The notes: a model not told the origin generated them from the sequence alone. A stretch of DNA of 64,000 bases from Paraplanobispora takensis (GCF_016863195.1 NZ_BOOK01000001.1:124001-188000), one strand, 5' to 3'. Shown: positions 8,894-17,965, counted from the first letter of the stretch. Numbers and translations: made by a program.

Positions 8894-9742
8894 TCAGGCC
8901 TCCACAGGCTCCACGGGCTCCTTGGGCCTGCCCGGGCCCTCCGGTTCCCGCGGCTCCCCGGACTCCCCGGACTCCTCGCCCTTCGCGGCGGCCTCGGCCC
9001 GCAGGTCGGCGGCCTCCCGGCGGATCAGCAGCGCCCATCCGCCGATCGCGACCCCGATGAACAGCCACCACTGCACGCCGTACGCCAGGTTCAGCCCGCC
9101 GCCCTCGGCGACGTCCGGCGCGGGCACCGGCGCGGGCGCCGCGGCGGCGGCCGGGGACTGCTCGATCAGGTCGACGTACCCGCCCAGCAGCCGGTACGGC
9201 AGGCCCTTCCCGATCGACTCCGTGTTGATCAGCAGCACCTGACCGGCGGGCAGCCCGGGGCGGTCGCGGATGCCGGAGGACTCCTCGGTCTCGGAGGGAC
9301 GTAGCCTTCCGGTGACAGTTACCTCACCCGTGCTCGGCGCGGGCACCTCGGGCGTGGCGTCGGCGGTCGCGCCGGCCTTCACCCAGCCCCGGTTCACCAG
9401 CACGGCCTCGCCGGTGCCCGTGGTCAGCGGGGTGAGCACGTAGAAGCCGACGGCCTTGTCCTGCACGCGGCGCCGTACGAGCAACTGGTGGGCCGGGTCG
9501 AAGACGCCGGTGGCCGTCACCGTCCGGTACTTGTCCTGCACGCGCACGGCGCCGCCGGCCGCGGCGAGCCGGTTCACCGGCACCGCCGGCGCCTCCAGGT
9601 TGGCGGTGATCTGCTCGCTGCTGGCCGAGCGCTCCTCGAAGCGCCCGAACTGCCACCGGCCCAGGAACACGAAGGCGGGGATGACCAGCAGGACCACGAC
9701 GTGAAGCGCGATCCATCGAGGAGTCAGCAGGAACCGGTACAC
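8894..9742 (-). CDS. SURF1-family cytochrome oxidase assembly protein
   Basis: 282 residues. It begins VYRFLLTPRWIALHVVVLLV, the usual start of actinobacterial SURF1 proteins with the first membrane helix, followed by GRWQFGRF. The middle has LVRRRVQDKAVGFYVLTPL and VLVNRGWVKAG, hallmark SURF1 segments. A second membrane helix (WWLFIGVAIGGWALLI) lies near the end, followed by a Glu/Pro-rich tail. It supports heme-copper (aa3) oxidase biogenesis. The frame extends 73 codons upstream; the GTG at 9742 is chosen by family homology although its ribosome-binding site is poorly spaced. Confidence 0.85.
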   Translation of the reverse strand: MYRFLLTPRWIALHVVVLLVIPAFVFLGRWQFGRFEERSASSEQITANLEAPAVPVNRLAAAGGAVRVQDKYRTVTATGVFDPAHQLLVRRRVQDKAVGFYVLTPLTTGTGEAVLVNRGWVKAGATADATPEVPAPSTGEVTVTGRLRPSETEESSGIRDRPGLPAGQVLLINTESIGKGLPYRLLGGYVDLIEQSPAAAAAPAPVPAPDVAEGGGLNLAYGVQWWLFIGVAIGGWALLIRREAADLRAEAAAKGEESGESGEPREPEGPGRPKEPVEPVEA

Positions 9743-9959
9743 GCTCCCAAGGGTAGGCACCGCACCGACCGCCCCGTCCTCCGGCCACGGGCGGAGCCCG
9801 TCTCGGCCGCGGCGCCGCCCGGTGACCGCCGTCCCGCGGTCGCCCCGGCCGCCCGTCCCCGGGTCGCCCGATCGCCGAAATCCGGGAAACGCCGCCGGAC
9901 ACTTCGGGCATCCCGTACGGTCACTGGGACCCGTCCCCGACCCGCGGAGCCGCCACCCC

Positions 9960-10622
9960 ATGACCCTGCTCCACTCGTCCCCCGCGGTTCCGGCACTTCG
10001 CCCCGTCCGTCCGGCCCTGGCCCCGATCTCGCTGAAAGCGGTGCTCAGGCACGCGACGCCCCGGGTGCTGGAGGGGATGATCCTCCCGGTCGTGGTCTGC
10101 TACGTCGCGATGGTCTTCACCGGCCTGTACGGCGGGCTCGCGGCGGCCACGGCCTGGGTCTACGGCCGGGTGGCGTGGCGGCTGGTGCGGCGCGAGACGG
10201 TCTCCGGGATGATGCTGCTGGCGGCCGGGGCCATCACGGTCCGCGCCGTCGTGGCCGCCCTGAACGGCAACGCGGTGCTGTTCTTCCTCCCCGAGTGCCT
10301 GGGAGTGTTCTGCGCGAGCATGGGCTTCCTGCTCACCGCGCCGCTCCGGCGGCCCCTGATCCAGCGGGTGGCGGCCGACCTGGTGCCGCTCCCCGGTCAT
10401 CTGCACGAGCATCCGCTCATGCGCCGCTTCTACGTCCGGCTGTCGGTGCTGTGGGGAGGCGCCCAGCTCCTCAACGCCGGGCTGACCCTCTGGCTGCTGC
10501 TCAGCCAGTCCACGGAGACGTACCTGATCGTGCGGACCTCGGCGGTCGCGGTCCTGCTCGGCGGTGCGGGGCTGGCCTCGGTGCTCAGCTTCCGCCGCTG
10601 CCTGCGCGCGCTTCCGGGGTGA
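9960..10622 (+). CDS. VC0807/DUF3159-like integral membrane protein
   Basis: 220 residues with six probable membrane segments: ILPVVVCYVAMVFTGLYGGL, GMMLLAAGAITVRAVVAAL, FFLPECLGVFCASMGFLL, LSVLWGGAQLLNAGLTLWLLL, and a C-terminal AVAVLLGGAGLASVLSF among them. The conserved loop PLRRPLIQRVAADLVPLP resembles VC0807 and DUF3159 proteins, which are uncharacterised. The 3' end overlaps the convergent HxlR gene by 38 bp. Family name from memory. Confidence 0.7.
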   Translation: MTLLHSSPAVPALRPVRPALAPISLKAVLRHATPRVLEGMILPVVVCYVAMVFTGLYGGLAAATAWVYGRVAWRLVRRETVSGMMLLAAGAITVRAVVAALNGNAVLFFLPECLGVFCASMGFLLTAPLRRPLIQRVAADLVPLPGHLHEHPLMRRFYVRLSVLWGGAQLLNAGLTLWLLLSQSTETYLIVRTSAVAVLLGGAGLASVLSFRRCLRALPG

Positions 10623-11094
10623 GCGACGCGCCGGGGCCCGGCAGCGGGGTGACCTCCAGGGGACCGGCGACCTCGTGGCCGTCCGCGCACCGGAAGCGCT
10701 GCTCGATGAGGGCGCCGCAGCCGCGATGGGTCAGCAGCACCGGCGGGCCGTCGGGCTCGGACAGGTACCGGTCGCCCCAGTGCATCAGCGCCACCATGAT
10801 CGGATAGAGGTCCCTGCCCATCTCCGTCAGCCGGTACTCGTCGCGCTGGCGCTGGCCGGGCTCGCGGTAGGGGACCTTGCGCAGCAGGCCCTCCTCCACC
10901 AGCCGGGTGAGCCGGGCGCTCAGCACCTGCCTGGGCGCGCCCGTGGCGGCCTGCATGTCGGCGAAGCGGCGTACTCCGCTGAACGCCTCGCGCAGCACCA
11001 GGAACGTCCATTTCTCGCCCACGATGCCCAGCGTGCGCTCGATCGAGCAGTTGTCCACCCGGAAGGGCACGTTGCCGAGGGTCGCCTCACTCAT
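10585..11094 (-). CDS. HxlR-family transcriptional regulator
   Basis: 169 residues. The winged helix is the HxlR type: CSIERTLGIVGEKWTFLVLREAFSGVRRFADM, then APRQVLSARLTRLVEEGLLRKV, YREPGQRQRDEYRLTEMGRDL and a conserved HWGDRYL. A C-terminal CADGHEVAGPLEV segment with paired cysteines (CGALIEQRFRCADGHE) is common in actinobacterial members. The start at 11094 precedes a conserved MSEATLGN. It diverges from a GNAT gene, and an AAGT-CT-ACTT half-site pair lies in the 85-bp gap. Confidence 0.88.
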   Translation of the reverse strand: MSEATLGNVPFRVDNCSIERTLGIVGEKWTFLVLREAFSGVRRFADMQAATGAPRQVLSARLTRLVEEGLLRKVPYREPGQRQRDEYRLTEMGRDLYPIMVALMHWGDRYLSEPDGPPVLLTHRGCGALIEQRFRCADGHEVAGPLEVTPLPGPGASLTPEARAGSGGS

Positions 11095-11135
11095 GCCCGC
11101 ATCGTAAGTGGCCACGGCGTCACCTCCAACGCGGC

Positions 11136-11150
11136 TAAGTCTACTTGACA
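11136..11150 (+). promoter_or_regulatory. Candidate HxlR operator with a -35-like element
   Basis: TAAGTCTACTTGACA in the HxlR/GNAT divergent gap contains AAGT-CT-ACTT, short inverted half-sites of the kind HxlR regulators bind, and TTGACA (11145-11150), a consensus -35 for the plus strand. The matching -10 is poor, so promoter use is uncertain. Confidence 0.35.
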
Positions 11151-11179
11151 TACCCAGACCTTTCCGAGACTCTGAGTCC

Positions 11180-11701
11180 ATGATACGAACCCAGCTGGCA
11201 CCGCCCCGCCGTGATCCGGCGCGGGTCCTGCCGGGCGACGGCGTCGAGATCCGCCCGGCGCGCATGGATGACGGAGAACGGCTGCGCCGCTTCCTCGGCG
11301 GACTGTCCCTGCACACGCAGACACTGCGGTTCTTCACCGGGGTCGGCCGGCCGGCCGAGAGCCTGGTGCGCACCATGCTCGCGGTGGACGAGCGGCGCGA
11401 CGTCCTGCTGGCGGTGTGCGGGGACGCCGTGGTCGGGCACGCGATGAGCTTCCGGGGCGGGGAGTCCGACGTCGAGATCGCCGTCGTGGTGACCGACGAC
11501 TGGCAGGGGCGCGGACTCGGGTCGCGGCTGGTGCGCAGGCTGCTGCGGCGCGCGGCCGCGGGCGGGGCGCGGACCGTGGGGATGGACGTGCTCGGCGGCA
11601 ACCGCAAGGTGCTGGCGATGATCCGCAGGGAGTGGCCGGAGGCCGCCGTGAGGGCCGCTTCCGGCACCGTGGAGGTCTCCGCTATGATCAACCCGGCCTG
11701 A
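11180..11701 (+). CDS. GNAT-family N-acetyltransferase
   Basis: 173 residues. The acetyl-CoA site is VVVTDDWQGRGLGSRLVRRL, the GNAT motif A (Q/R-x-x-G-x-G/A). ARMDDGERLRRFLGGLS at the N-terminus is typical of actinobacterial GNATs. No substrate can be assigned. ATG 11180 is preferred because the frame upstream is not GNAT-like, although the ribosome-binding site is weak. It diverges from the HxlR gene and is followed by a TetR gene, so it may answer to either. Confidence 0.85.
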   Translation: MIRTQLAPPRRDPARVLPGDGVEIRPARMDDGERLRRFLGGLSLHTQTLRFFTGVGRPAESLVRTMLAVDERRDVLLAVCGDAVVGHAMSFRGGESDVEIAVVVTDDWQGRGLGSRLVRRLLRRAAAGGARTVGMDVLGGNRKVLAMIRREWPEAAVRAASGTVEVSAMINPA

Positions 11702-11753
11702 GGTGTGCCGGTTTATTTGCGGAATAAGGTTCTGTTGCTCCACCATTGACCTC

Positions 11754-12350
11754 GTGAAGAGTGCCAAGAACGGACGCGACGGCCGGACCCGGATCGTCGA
11801 GGGAGCCCTGCGCCGATTCAGTCAGGACGGTGTCTCGGCGACCACTCTGGCCAGCCTCCGGGAGGAGAGCGGGGTCAGCGTCGGCAGCTTCTACCATCAC
11901 TTCGCCAGCAAGGAACACGTCTTCGGCGTGCTCTACGCCGACACCCTGAACCAGTACCAGGACGCCTTCATCACCGAGCTGCGCCGTCACGAGGGCGCGC
12001 GTGAGGGCATCGAGGCGATCGTGGCCCTGCACATGACCTGGTGCGGCGAGCACCGCGAGCGGGCCCATCTGCTGATCAGCGAGCGCCCGCCCAAGCGGGA
12101 CGAGCCGGGGGGCGTGGAGGTCTCGGAGTCGCGCCGGACCTTCTTCCGCCAGGTCTCCGACTGGTGGCGGCCGCACATGAAGGCCGGCCTGCTCCAGCCC
12201 GTCCACCCCACGATGTGCTACGTGCTCTGGCTCGGCCCGGCCATGGAGATGTGCCGCCTGTGGTTCGCCGGGGCGCACCAGCCCACGCCGGAGGAGATCT
12301 CCGGCCTCTGCGAAGCCGCCTGGCAGAGCCTGCGCCGTCACGAGGACTGA
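11754..12350 (+). CDS. TetR-family transcriptional regulator
   Basis: 198 residues from GTG 11754. The HTH reads RTRIVEGALRRFSQDGVSATTLASLREESGVSVGSFYHHF, ending in the typical SFYHHFASKE. The effector domain has HMTWCGEHRERAHLLI, which I cannot assign. It lies 52 bp after the GNAT gene in the same direction. No clear palindrome precedes it, so its target is unknown. Confidence 0.9.
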   Translation: MKSAKNGRDGRTRIVEGALRRFSQDGVSATTLASLREESGVSVGSFYHHFASKEHVFGVLYADTLNQYQDAFITELRRHEGAREGIEAIVALHMTWCGEHRERAHLLISERPPKRDEPGGVEVSESRRTFFRQVSDWWRPHMKAGLLQPVHPTMCYVLWLGPAMEMCRLWFAGAHQPTPEEISGLCEAAWQSLRRHED

Positions 12351-12397
12351 CGCCGGGTCACCCGGGCCGGGGCCGGGGTGCTCCCCGTGGACCGGCC

Positions 12398-12709
12398 TCA
12401 GCGTGCTCCGGCCAGCTGGCGCAACCGGGTGGGGACGCGCCAGACCTTCTGGTCGAGGGAGATGTCCAGCCTCATGTCCTGGCGACGGCGCTGCAGGCCG
12501 GGCACGCGCACCCGGTCGCTGACGTCGAACCTGCCGTGGCGGGGATAGCCGAACCCGAGCTCTCCGGGCAGGACGCGCAACTCGTCACGGTTCCCGCAGC
12601 GGGGGCAGGTCCAGGAGACCAGATCCATGCCCCGGTGGTAGTCGTGGCAGGCACGAAAATACTCATCAGGGCGGAAACGGGACTCACAGGCCAAGCAGGG
12701 GATCAACAT
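12398..12709 (-). CDS. Small zinc-ribbon protein
   Basis: 103 residues. Two CxxC knuckles, C5-x2-C8 and C35-x2-C38 (WTCPRCGNRDEL), would build one zinc ribbon, followed by a basic C-terminal half (QRRRQDMRLDISLDQKVW). AAGGA lies 6 bp upstream of the ATG. Plausible nucleic-acid binding by analogy with small zinc ribbons, but no family is recognised. It is transcribed away from the methyltransferase gene, with a 134-bp gap. Confidence 0.7.
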   Translation of the reverse strand: MLIPCLACESRFRPDEYFRACHDYHRGMDLVSWTCPRCGNRDELRVLPGELGFGYPRHGRFDVSDRVRVPGLQRRRQDMRLDISLDQKVWRVPTRLRQLAGAR

Positions 12710-12843
12710 GACGTGTCCTTAGGGACGGATATGGCGGCTACCCGAAGAAGTACACCTTGGCACTTGAGAGCCGCTTGCAGGCGCCTTACGGCGATCTGTG
12801 TCAGGTTTGTCGCTATGAGTGTCGAGAGACTGGTGAGGCGACG

Positions 12844-14295
12844 ATGACGCAGACGATGGACACGCTGAACCGGCTCCGTGAGCTCCTGCTCGTCTCCGGC
12901 TACACCCTCGACGGTGTGCGCGACCGGCTCGGCGGCACGGCCGCCACGGCCCTGGCCCGGGAGGAGCTGGTCCCCGCCCTGCGCGCCACCCGCGACGGCG
13001 ACCCGCTCGCCGCGCTGATCCGGCTGTGGTGGCTCGGCGTCCCGGTGGAGGCGCCCGAGGGGCTCCCCGCGGCCGAGCTGGCCGCCGCGGGCCTGGTGAC
13101 CCCCGACGGGGACCGGATCGTCGCGACGGTCCACCTGCAGCCCTGGGAGGGCGGCGGCTACGTCGTCTCCGACCGGAAGGTGCGGCCCGGCGACCCGGGG
13201 CTGCGCGCCGACCACGTGGTCGGCGCGGGCGGCGCGTCGGCGAACCTCGCCCAGCTCGCCTCCCGGCGGCCGGTCGAGCGCGCCCTCGACCTGGGCACCG
13301 GCTGCGGCGTGCAGGTGCTGCCCCTGGCCGGCCGGGCACGGGAGATCGTCGCCACCGACGTCAACCCCCGGGCGCTGGAGCTGGCCCGGCTGAGCTGGGC
13401 GCTGTCCGGGATCGACGGCGTGGACGCCCGCGAGGGCTCGCTGTTCGACCCGGTCGAGGGGGAGCGCTTCGACCTGGTCGTCTCCAACCCGCCCTTCGTG
13501 ATCTCCCCGGGAGGCCGGTTCGCCTACCGCGAGTCCGGGTTCCAGGCGGACGGCTTCTGCCGCGACCTGGTACGGCTGGCGCCCCGCCACCTCAACCCCG
13601 GCGGCACCTGCCAGCTGCTGGCCAACTGGCTGCACGTCGAGGGGGAGGACTGGCGCGACCGGGTCGGCGGCTGGCTGACCGGGACCGGCTGCGACGGCTG
13701 GGCGGTGCAGCGGGACGTCCAGGACCCGGCGGAGTACGTCGAGCTGTGGCTGCGCGACGCCGCCGAGCAGGGCACCTCCCGCTACCGCGAGCTCTACGAC
13801 GAGTGGCTCGGCTGGTTCGAGGAGGCGGGCGTCACGGGGATCGGCTTCGGCTGGATCACCCTGCACGACTCCGGAAGCCTGGACCCGGTGGTGCGGGTGG
13901 AGGAGTACGCCCGGCGGGTCGAGCTCCCGGTGGGCGCCTACGTGGAGGAGGTGCTCGGCTCGATCGCCGCCGCGCACCGGCTGACCGACGCCGAACTGCT
14001 CGCGGCGCGCCTGGTGGTGGCCGGCGGGGTGGTGGAGGAACGGACCGGCCCGCCCGGTGCCGAGGACCCCTCCACGATCGTGCTCCGGCAGACCTCGGGG
14101 CTGTGCAGAAGCACCCGGGTGGGCACGGTCGAAGCGGCCCTCGCGGGCGTCTGCGACGGGGACTATCCACTGGCTCCCCTGCTCGCCGCCATCGCCGACC
14201 TTACCGGTGAAAGCCCCGATGACCTGCTGGAAAAGGCCCCGGAGAGCCTCCGTCCACTGATCGCCGAGGGGTTTTTCCACATATCCACAACCTGA
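12844..14295 (+). CDS. Class I SAM-dependent methyltransferase with N-terminal DUF7059-like domain
   Basis: 483 residues. SAM motif I is LDLGTGCGVQVLPLAG (from residue 148), motif II is ATDVNPRALELA, and VVSNPPFVI (NPPF at 215-218) is the catalytic signature of N6-adenine/glutamine methyltransferases of the HemK/PrmC/RsmC type. The N-terminal 110 residues and a long C-terminal extension with its own helical domain are not part of PrmC. Actinobacteria carry a family of this size, but its substrate is not known to me. The 3' end and the following 30 bp hold DnaA-box-like motifs (14273-14316). Confidence 0.85.
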   Translation: MTQTMDTLNRLRELLLVSGYTLDGVRDRLGGTAATALAREELVPALRATRDGDPLAALIRLWWLGVPVEAPEGLPAAELAAAGLVTPDGDRIVATVHLQPWEGGGYVVSDRKVRPGDPGLRADHVVGAGGASANLAQLASRRPVERALDLGTGCGVQVLPLAGRAREIVATDVNPRALELARLSWALSGIDGVDAREGSLFDPVEGERFDLVVSNPPFVISPGGRFAYRESGFQADGFCRDLVRLAPRHLNPGGTCQLLANWLHVEGEDWRDRVGGWLTGTGCDGWAVQRDVQDPAEYVELWLRDAAEQGTSRYRELYDEWLGWFEEAGVTGIGFGWITLHDSGSLDPVVRVEEYARRVELPVGAYVEEVLGSIAAAHRLTDAELLAARLVVAGGVVEERTGPPGAEDPSTIVLRQTSGLCRSTRVGTVEAALAGVCDGDYPLAPLLAAIADLTGESPDDLLEKAPESLRPLIAEGFFHISTT

Positions 14296-14316
14296 TCCTC
14301 CACAGCCTGTGGATAA
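14273..14316 (+). promoter_or_regulatory. Cluster of DnaA-box-like 9-mers
   Basis: TTTTCCACA (14273-14281), ATATCCACA (14281-14289) and TGTGGATAA (14308-14316, reverse complement of TTATCCACA) lie within 44 bp at the end of the methyltransferase gene. The first fits the actinobacterial TTKTCCACA form and the last is a perfect E. coli-type box. Chance cannot be excluded in a single locus. Confidence 0.4.
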
Positions 14317-14530
14317 CCCGGCGATCGGTTGTTGATTCGACGTTTAACGCGGTGGGCCACTCTCTTGTCATGGGCACGGACCCGGGGGGTGAAGGGCCCG
14401 TGTTCGTGAGGTTCGGCCGGTCGTCGACATGAGGCGGCTAGCCATCGCAAGGCGCACCGGTTGAAACCCGGGCCCCCTACGCGCCGAACGGTGGCCGAGA
14501 CGACCGGTCGGACCTCGTCCATGTCCGCCT

Positions 14531-14596
14531 GCGAGGGCGGGAGCCGGATCAAGGAGCCCCCGAGCCGCGACGCGTCAGCGTCGCAAACAGACACAG
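14531..14596 (+). repeat. Dispersed hairpin repeat, copy A
   Basis: A 66-bp segment starting GCGAGGGCGGGAGCCGG matches the two tandem copies at 21155-21306 over most of its length. It contains the hairpin GCGACGC-GTCA-GCGTCGC. The gap from 14296 to 14635 otherwise shows DnaA-like boxes and no gene. Confidence 0.75.
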
Positions 14597-14635
14597 AGGA
14601 CCAGCTATATGTGGATGGCGCGTCTCGACGACGAG

Positions 14636-17600
14636 TTATACGACGGGCTCGGAACCGTTGCCGACCTCGTCGCGGTCGAGGAGAGCGCGCAGGTCGTCGG
14701 CCTCCGGGGCGCCGAGGCGGGCGAAGAGGCCGTGGGCGCGCCGCAGGCAGTGCCGGCTCCGGTCGAGGTCGCCCTGCCCGGCGAGGGCCCGGCCTAGCAC
14801 CCACAGCGCCTGCGCCTCGCCGTACGGGTGGCCGATCTCGCGGCTCACGGTCAGCGCCTGCTCGGCGTGCCGTACGGCGTCGCCGAACCGGTCCGCCGTG
14901 ATGAACGTCTCGGCCAGCCGGGAGCAGACCCGCTGCTCCCACACCCGCTGGTTGCCCGCCCGGAAGAAGGCCAGGCACTCGGCGTGGTGGTGGACCGCCT
15001 CGTTCAGGCGCCCGACCCGGGACAGCACCATGCCCAGGTGATAGCGGGCCCGCGCGGTGCCCGCGGCCGAGCCGATCTCGCTGAACAGCGCCAGGCCCTG
15101 CTCGGCGGCGGCGATGGCCTCCTCGGGCTGGCCGAGGAACAGGTGGTCGCGGGCGGAGTAGCTGAGCGTCAGGGCCTCGCCGCCCTGCCCGCCGATCTCC
15201 CTGAAGGCCTTGCGGGCCGAGTCGAACCAGGCCAGCGCCTCCACGTGGCGGCGCTGGCGCCCGACCACGACGGCCAGCGCGTTCATCGCCTCGCCCGCGA
15301 CGATCCGGTCGCCTCCGGCCGCCAGGTCCAGCGAGGCCCGGAACTCGTCCTCCGCCTCGGTCAGCCGGTTCGCCCCGAACAGCAGCCGCCCGAGCATGTA
15401 GCGGCAGCGCAGCTCGCACGAGGTCGCCTCCAGCCGCCGGGCGGTGGCGAGCATCTCCCGGATGCGCACGTCGAACTCGCGGACGTGGCTGCCGGACTCC
15501 ATCAGCGGCTCCATGCCCAGCAGCAGGTCGGCCGCGGGCAGCAGCGACTCGGCGGTGGCGGCGCTCCCGGCGGCCTGGGCGATCGCCGCGAAGATGGCGT
15601 CGGCCTCGACCGTCAGCCAGGTGACGGCCTCGTCGGCGGAGGAGAAGACGTGCCCGGGGCCGGTGAGGGTGAGCTGGTCGGCGACCACGCTGCCCTCGTA
15701 GGCCAGCCGGTGCGCCGAGCCGGCGGAGGCGAGATAGAAGCAGAGCAGCCGGCGCAGCGCCTCGGGACCCTCCTGCGCGTCGGGACCGCGCTCGGCGGCG
15801 CGCCGGGCGAAGAGCCTGAGCAGGTCGTGGAAGCGGTAGCGGCCCGGGGCGGGGGCCTCCAGCAGGCTGGCGTCCACCAGGGACTCCAGGATGTCCTCGG
15901 TGTCCGTCGCCTCCAGGTCGAGTACGGCGGCGGCGGCCGAGACCGAGATGTCCGGCCCTCCCGGCAGGGACAGCAGCCGGAAGGCCCGCGCCTGCGCCTG
16001 CTCCAGCTGGCCGTACCCCAGGGCGAAGGTCGCCTCCACCGCCAGGTCGCCCACCCGCATCTCGTCCAGCCGGCGGCGCTCGTCGGCCAGCCGGGGGACC
16101 AGCGAGGCGACGGTCCAGGTGGGCCGGGCCGCCAGGCGGGCCGCCACGATCCGTACGGCCAGCGGCAGGAACCCGCAGGAGGCGACCACGTCCATGGCGA
16201 CGGCGCGCTCGGCCGAGACCCGCTCGGCCCCGGCGACCGCGCCGAACAGGGTCAGCGCCTCGTCGGGCTCCATCACGTCCAGGTCGAACAGCCTGGCCGC
16301 GGCCAGGTCGGCCAGCTTGTGGCGGCTGGTCACGATCGCGGCGCAGCCCGCCGAGCCGGGCAGCAGGTGGGCGACCTGCCCGGCGTCGCGGGCGTTGTCG
16401 AGCAGCACCAGCATGCGCCGGTCGGCCAGCAGCGAGCGGAACAGCGCCGACCGCTCGGCCGGGCCGTCCGGGATGACGTCGGGCGGCAGGCCGAGCGCCC
16501 GCAGGAAGGCCGCCAGCACCGACTCGGGCGGGGTGGGCTCCTGCCCGTAGCCGCGCAGGTCGGCGTAGAGCTGCCCGTCCGGGAACAGGTCCTGCATGAT
16601 GTGCGCGACGTGCACCGCCAGGGTCGTCTTGCCGACGCCGCCGATGCCGGAGATCGCGGCCACCGGGACGCCCTCGGCGGGCTGCGCGGACAGCAGCGTG
16701 CGCAGCCGGGTGACGATCTGCCCGCGGCCGGTGAAGTCGTTGACCGCGGCCGGCAGCTGGGCCGGGCGCGGCAGGTCGGGCACCTTGGGTGTCTCGGCCG
16801 GGGCGCTCCCCTCCTCGGCCGCCCTGTCCGCGGCCGGCCCCGCGGAGGACGCGGCGGGGGGCGCGGGCCGTACCGGTTCGGCGGGGGAGAGGCCGGGGTC
16901 GGCGGCCAGGACGCGCCGGTGCAGGGCGGTCAGCTCGGGGCCGGGGTCGACGCCCAGCTCGTCGGCCAGCACCCGGCGCGTGTCGGCGAAGACCGCCAGC
17001 GCGTCCCCCTGCCGCCCGCACCGGTAGTAGGCCAGCATGAGCTGGGCGCGCAGCCGCTCGCGCAGCGGGTGGTCGGCGGTGAGCGCGACGAGCTCGGAGA
17101 CGACGTCGGCGTGCCGGCCCAGTTCGAGGTCGAGGTCGAGGAGGGCCTCGATCACGCTCATCCGGCGTTCGGCGAGCCGGCCGCGCTGGTGCTCGGCGTA
17201 GGGGCCGACGGCCCCGGCCAGGGGCTCGCCGGTCCACAGCGCCAGTCCCGAGCGCAGGGACTCGGCGGCCACGGCGAGGTCGCCGGCGCGCCGGGCCGTC
17301 TCGGCCTCCTGCGCCTTCTTCTCGAAGAGGGCCAGGTCGACGGTGGCGTCGTCGATGCGGAGCGCGTAGCCCCGCCCCACCGAGGTCAGCAGCTCGGGCC
17401 GGGTGCGGGGCGACCGCCCCGGTTCGAGTACGGCGCGCAGCCGGGAGACGTAGGTCCGCAGCGCGCCCAGCGCGCGGGGCGGGGCCTCCTCCCCCCAGAC
17501 CGCGTCGATCATCTCGGTCGGAGTCACCGCCCGGCCCTCGCGCAGGAGCAGCATCGCCAGAATGGAGCGTTGCAGCGGGGTGCCCAGATCGAGCTCGGCA

Positions 17601-17671
17601 CCGTCACGCCAGGCCTGGACAGGGCCGAGTACTGCGAAGCGCAAACCGCCTTCGCCGCCCTGAACAGCCAT
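14636..17671 (-). CDS. AfsR/SARP-family multidomain regulator
   Basis: 1011 residues. Order: an OmpR-type winged helix (residues 11-105, FAVLGPVQAW...SVGRGYALRI), the bacterial transcriptional activator domain (about 110-255, VDLALFEKKAQEAETA), a Pro/Ala linker, an NB-ARC ATPase with Walker A GIGGVGKTT (342-350) and Walker B-like MLVLLDN, then C-terminal TPR helices (YSARDHLFLGQPEEAIAAAEQG and others). This is the layout of AfsR, a pleiotropic activator of secondary metabolism. GGAGA lies 7 bp before the ATG. No biosynthetic cluster adjoins it, so its targets are elsewhere or unknown. Confidence 0.93.
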   Translation of the reverse strand: MAVQGGEGGLRFAVLGPVQAWRDGAELDLGTPLQRSILAMLLLREGRAVTPTEMIDAVWGEEAPPRALGALRTYVSRLRAVLEPGRSPRTRPELLTSVGRGYALRIDDATVDLALFEKKAQEAETARRAGDLAVAAESLRSGLALWTGEPLAGAVGPYAEHQRGRLAERRMSVIEALLDLDLELGRHADVVSELVALTADHPLRERLRAQLMLAYYRCGRQGDALAVFADTRRVLADELGVDPGPELTALHRRVLAADPGLSPAEPVRPAPPAASSAGPAADRAAEEGSAPAETPKVPDLPRPAQLPAAVNDFTGRGQIVTRLRTLLSAQPAEGVPVAAISGIGGVGKTTLAVHVAHIMQDLFPDGQLYADLRGYGQEPTPPESVLAAFLRALGLPPDVIPDGPAERSALFRSLLADRRMLVLLDNARDAGQVAHLLPGSAGCAAIVTSRHKLADLAAARLFDLDVMEPDEALTLFGAVAGAERVSAERAVAMDVVASCGFLPLAVRIVAARLAARPTWTVASLVPRLADERRRLDEMRVGDLAVEATFALGYGQLEQAQARAFRLLSLPGGPDISVSAAAAVLDLEATDTEDILESLVDASLLEAPAPGRYRFHDLLRLFARRAAERGPDAQEGPEALRRLLCFYLASAGSAHRLAYEGSVVADQLTLTGPGHVFSSADEAVTWLTVEADAIFAAIAQAAGSAATAESLLPAADLLLGMEPLMESGSHVREFDVRIREMLATARRLEATSCELRCRYMLGRLLFGANRLTEAEDEFRASLDLAAGGDRIVAGEAMNALAVVVGRQRRHVEALAWFDSARKAFREIGGQGGEALTLSYSARDHLFLGQPEEAIAAAEQGLALFSEIGSAAGTARARYHLGMVLSRVGRLNEAVHHHAECLAFFRAGNQRVWEQRVCSRLAETFITADRFGDAVRHAEQALTVSREIGHPYGEAQALWVLGRALAGQGDLDRSRHCLRRAHGLFARLGAPEADDLRALLDRDEVGNGSEPVV

Positions 17672-17773
17672 TTTCCAAATCTCCGCCCTAACGGGAAGGG
17701 TTATGACGGAATGATAGATCCTTCAACGCTCACGTACTAAACACGGCGAAGTCTGTTAACTGACGCGTTGATT

Positions 17774-17851
17774 GCCCGTTAATCGGGCGTTGAGCCCGGA
17801 TCGAGATGCTGTGGCATGCCGGGCATGACCCCGTACGGGGGCGGTCATGCC
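17774..17851 (-). promoter_or_regulatory. Inverted repeats upstream of the AfsR-type gene
   Basis: GCCCG-TTAAT-CGGGC (17774-17788) and GGCATGACC/GGTCATGCC (17822-17830 and 17843-17851, enclosing CCCCGTACGGGG-like sequence) lie in the 294-bp gap upstream of the regulator. They are candidate operators; the gap shows no gene. Confidence 0.4.
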
Positions 17852-17902
17852 GGGCCGGGTGATCTCGGAGAGGCAGATGAGCACTCATCCGATAGATGAA
17901 CA

Positions 17903-17932
17903 AAGGCCCACCCGAAATATCGGGTGGGCCTT
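17903..17932 (-). terminator. Terminator of the GNAT gene
   Basis: A perfect 13-bp stem (AAGGCCCACCCGA / TCGGGTGGGCCTT) with the 4-nt loop AATA begins 34 bp beyond the stop of the minus-strand acetyltransferase. AT ends and a short loop make it a good intrinsic terminator. Confidence 0.8.
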
Positions 17933-17965
17933 ATGCTCCATGAAGTTCGAAGTGACGTGAACGGT

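Noticed and set aside
14163-17740. Very long open frames on both strands across the AfsR gene
   Set aside because: They follow the GC skew of the real 1011-residue gene, are repetitive and show no domain.
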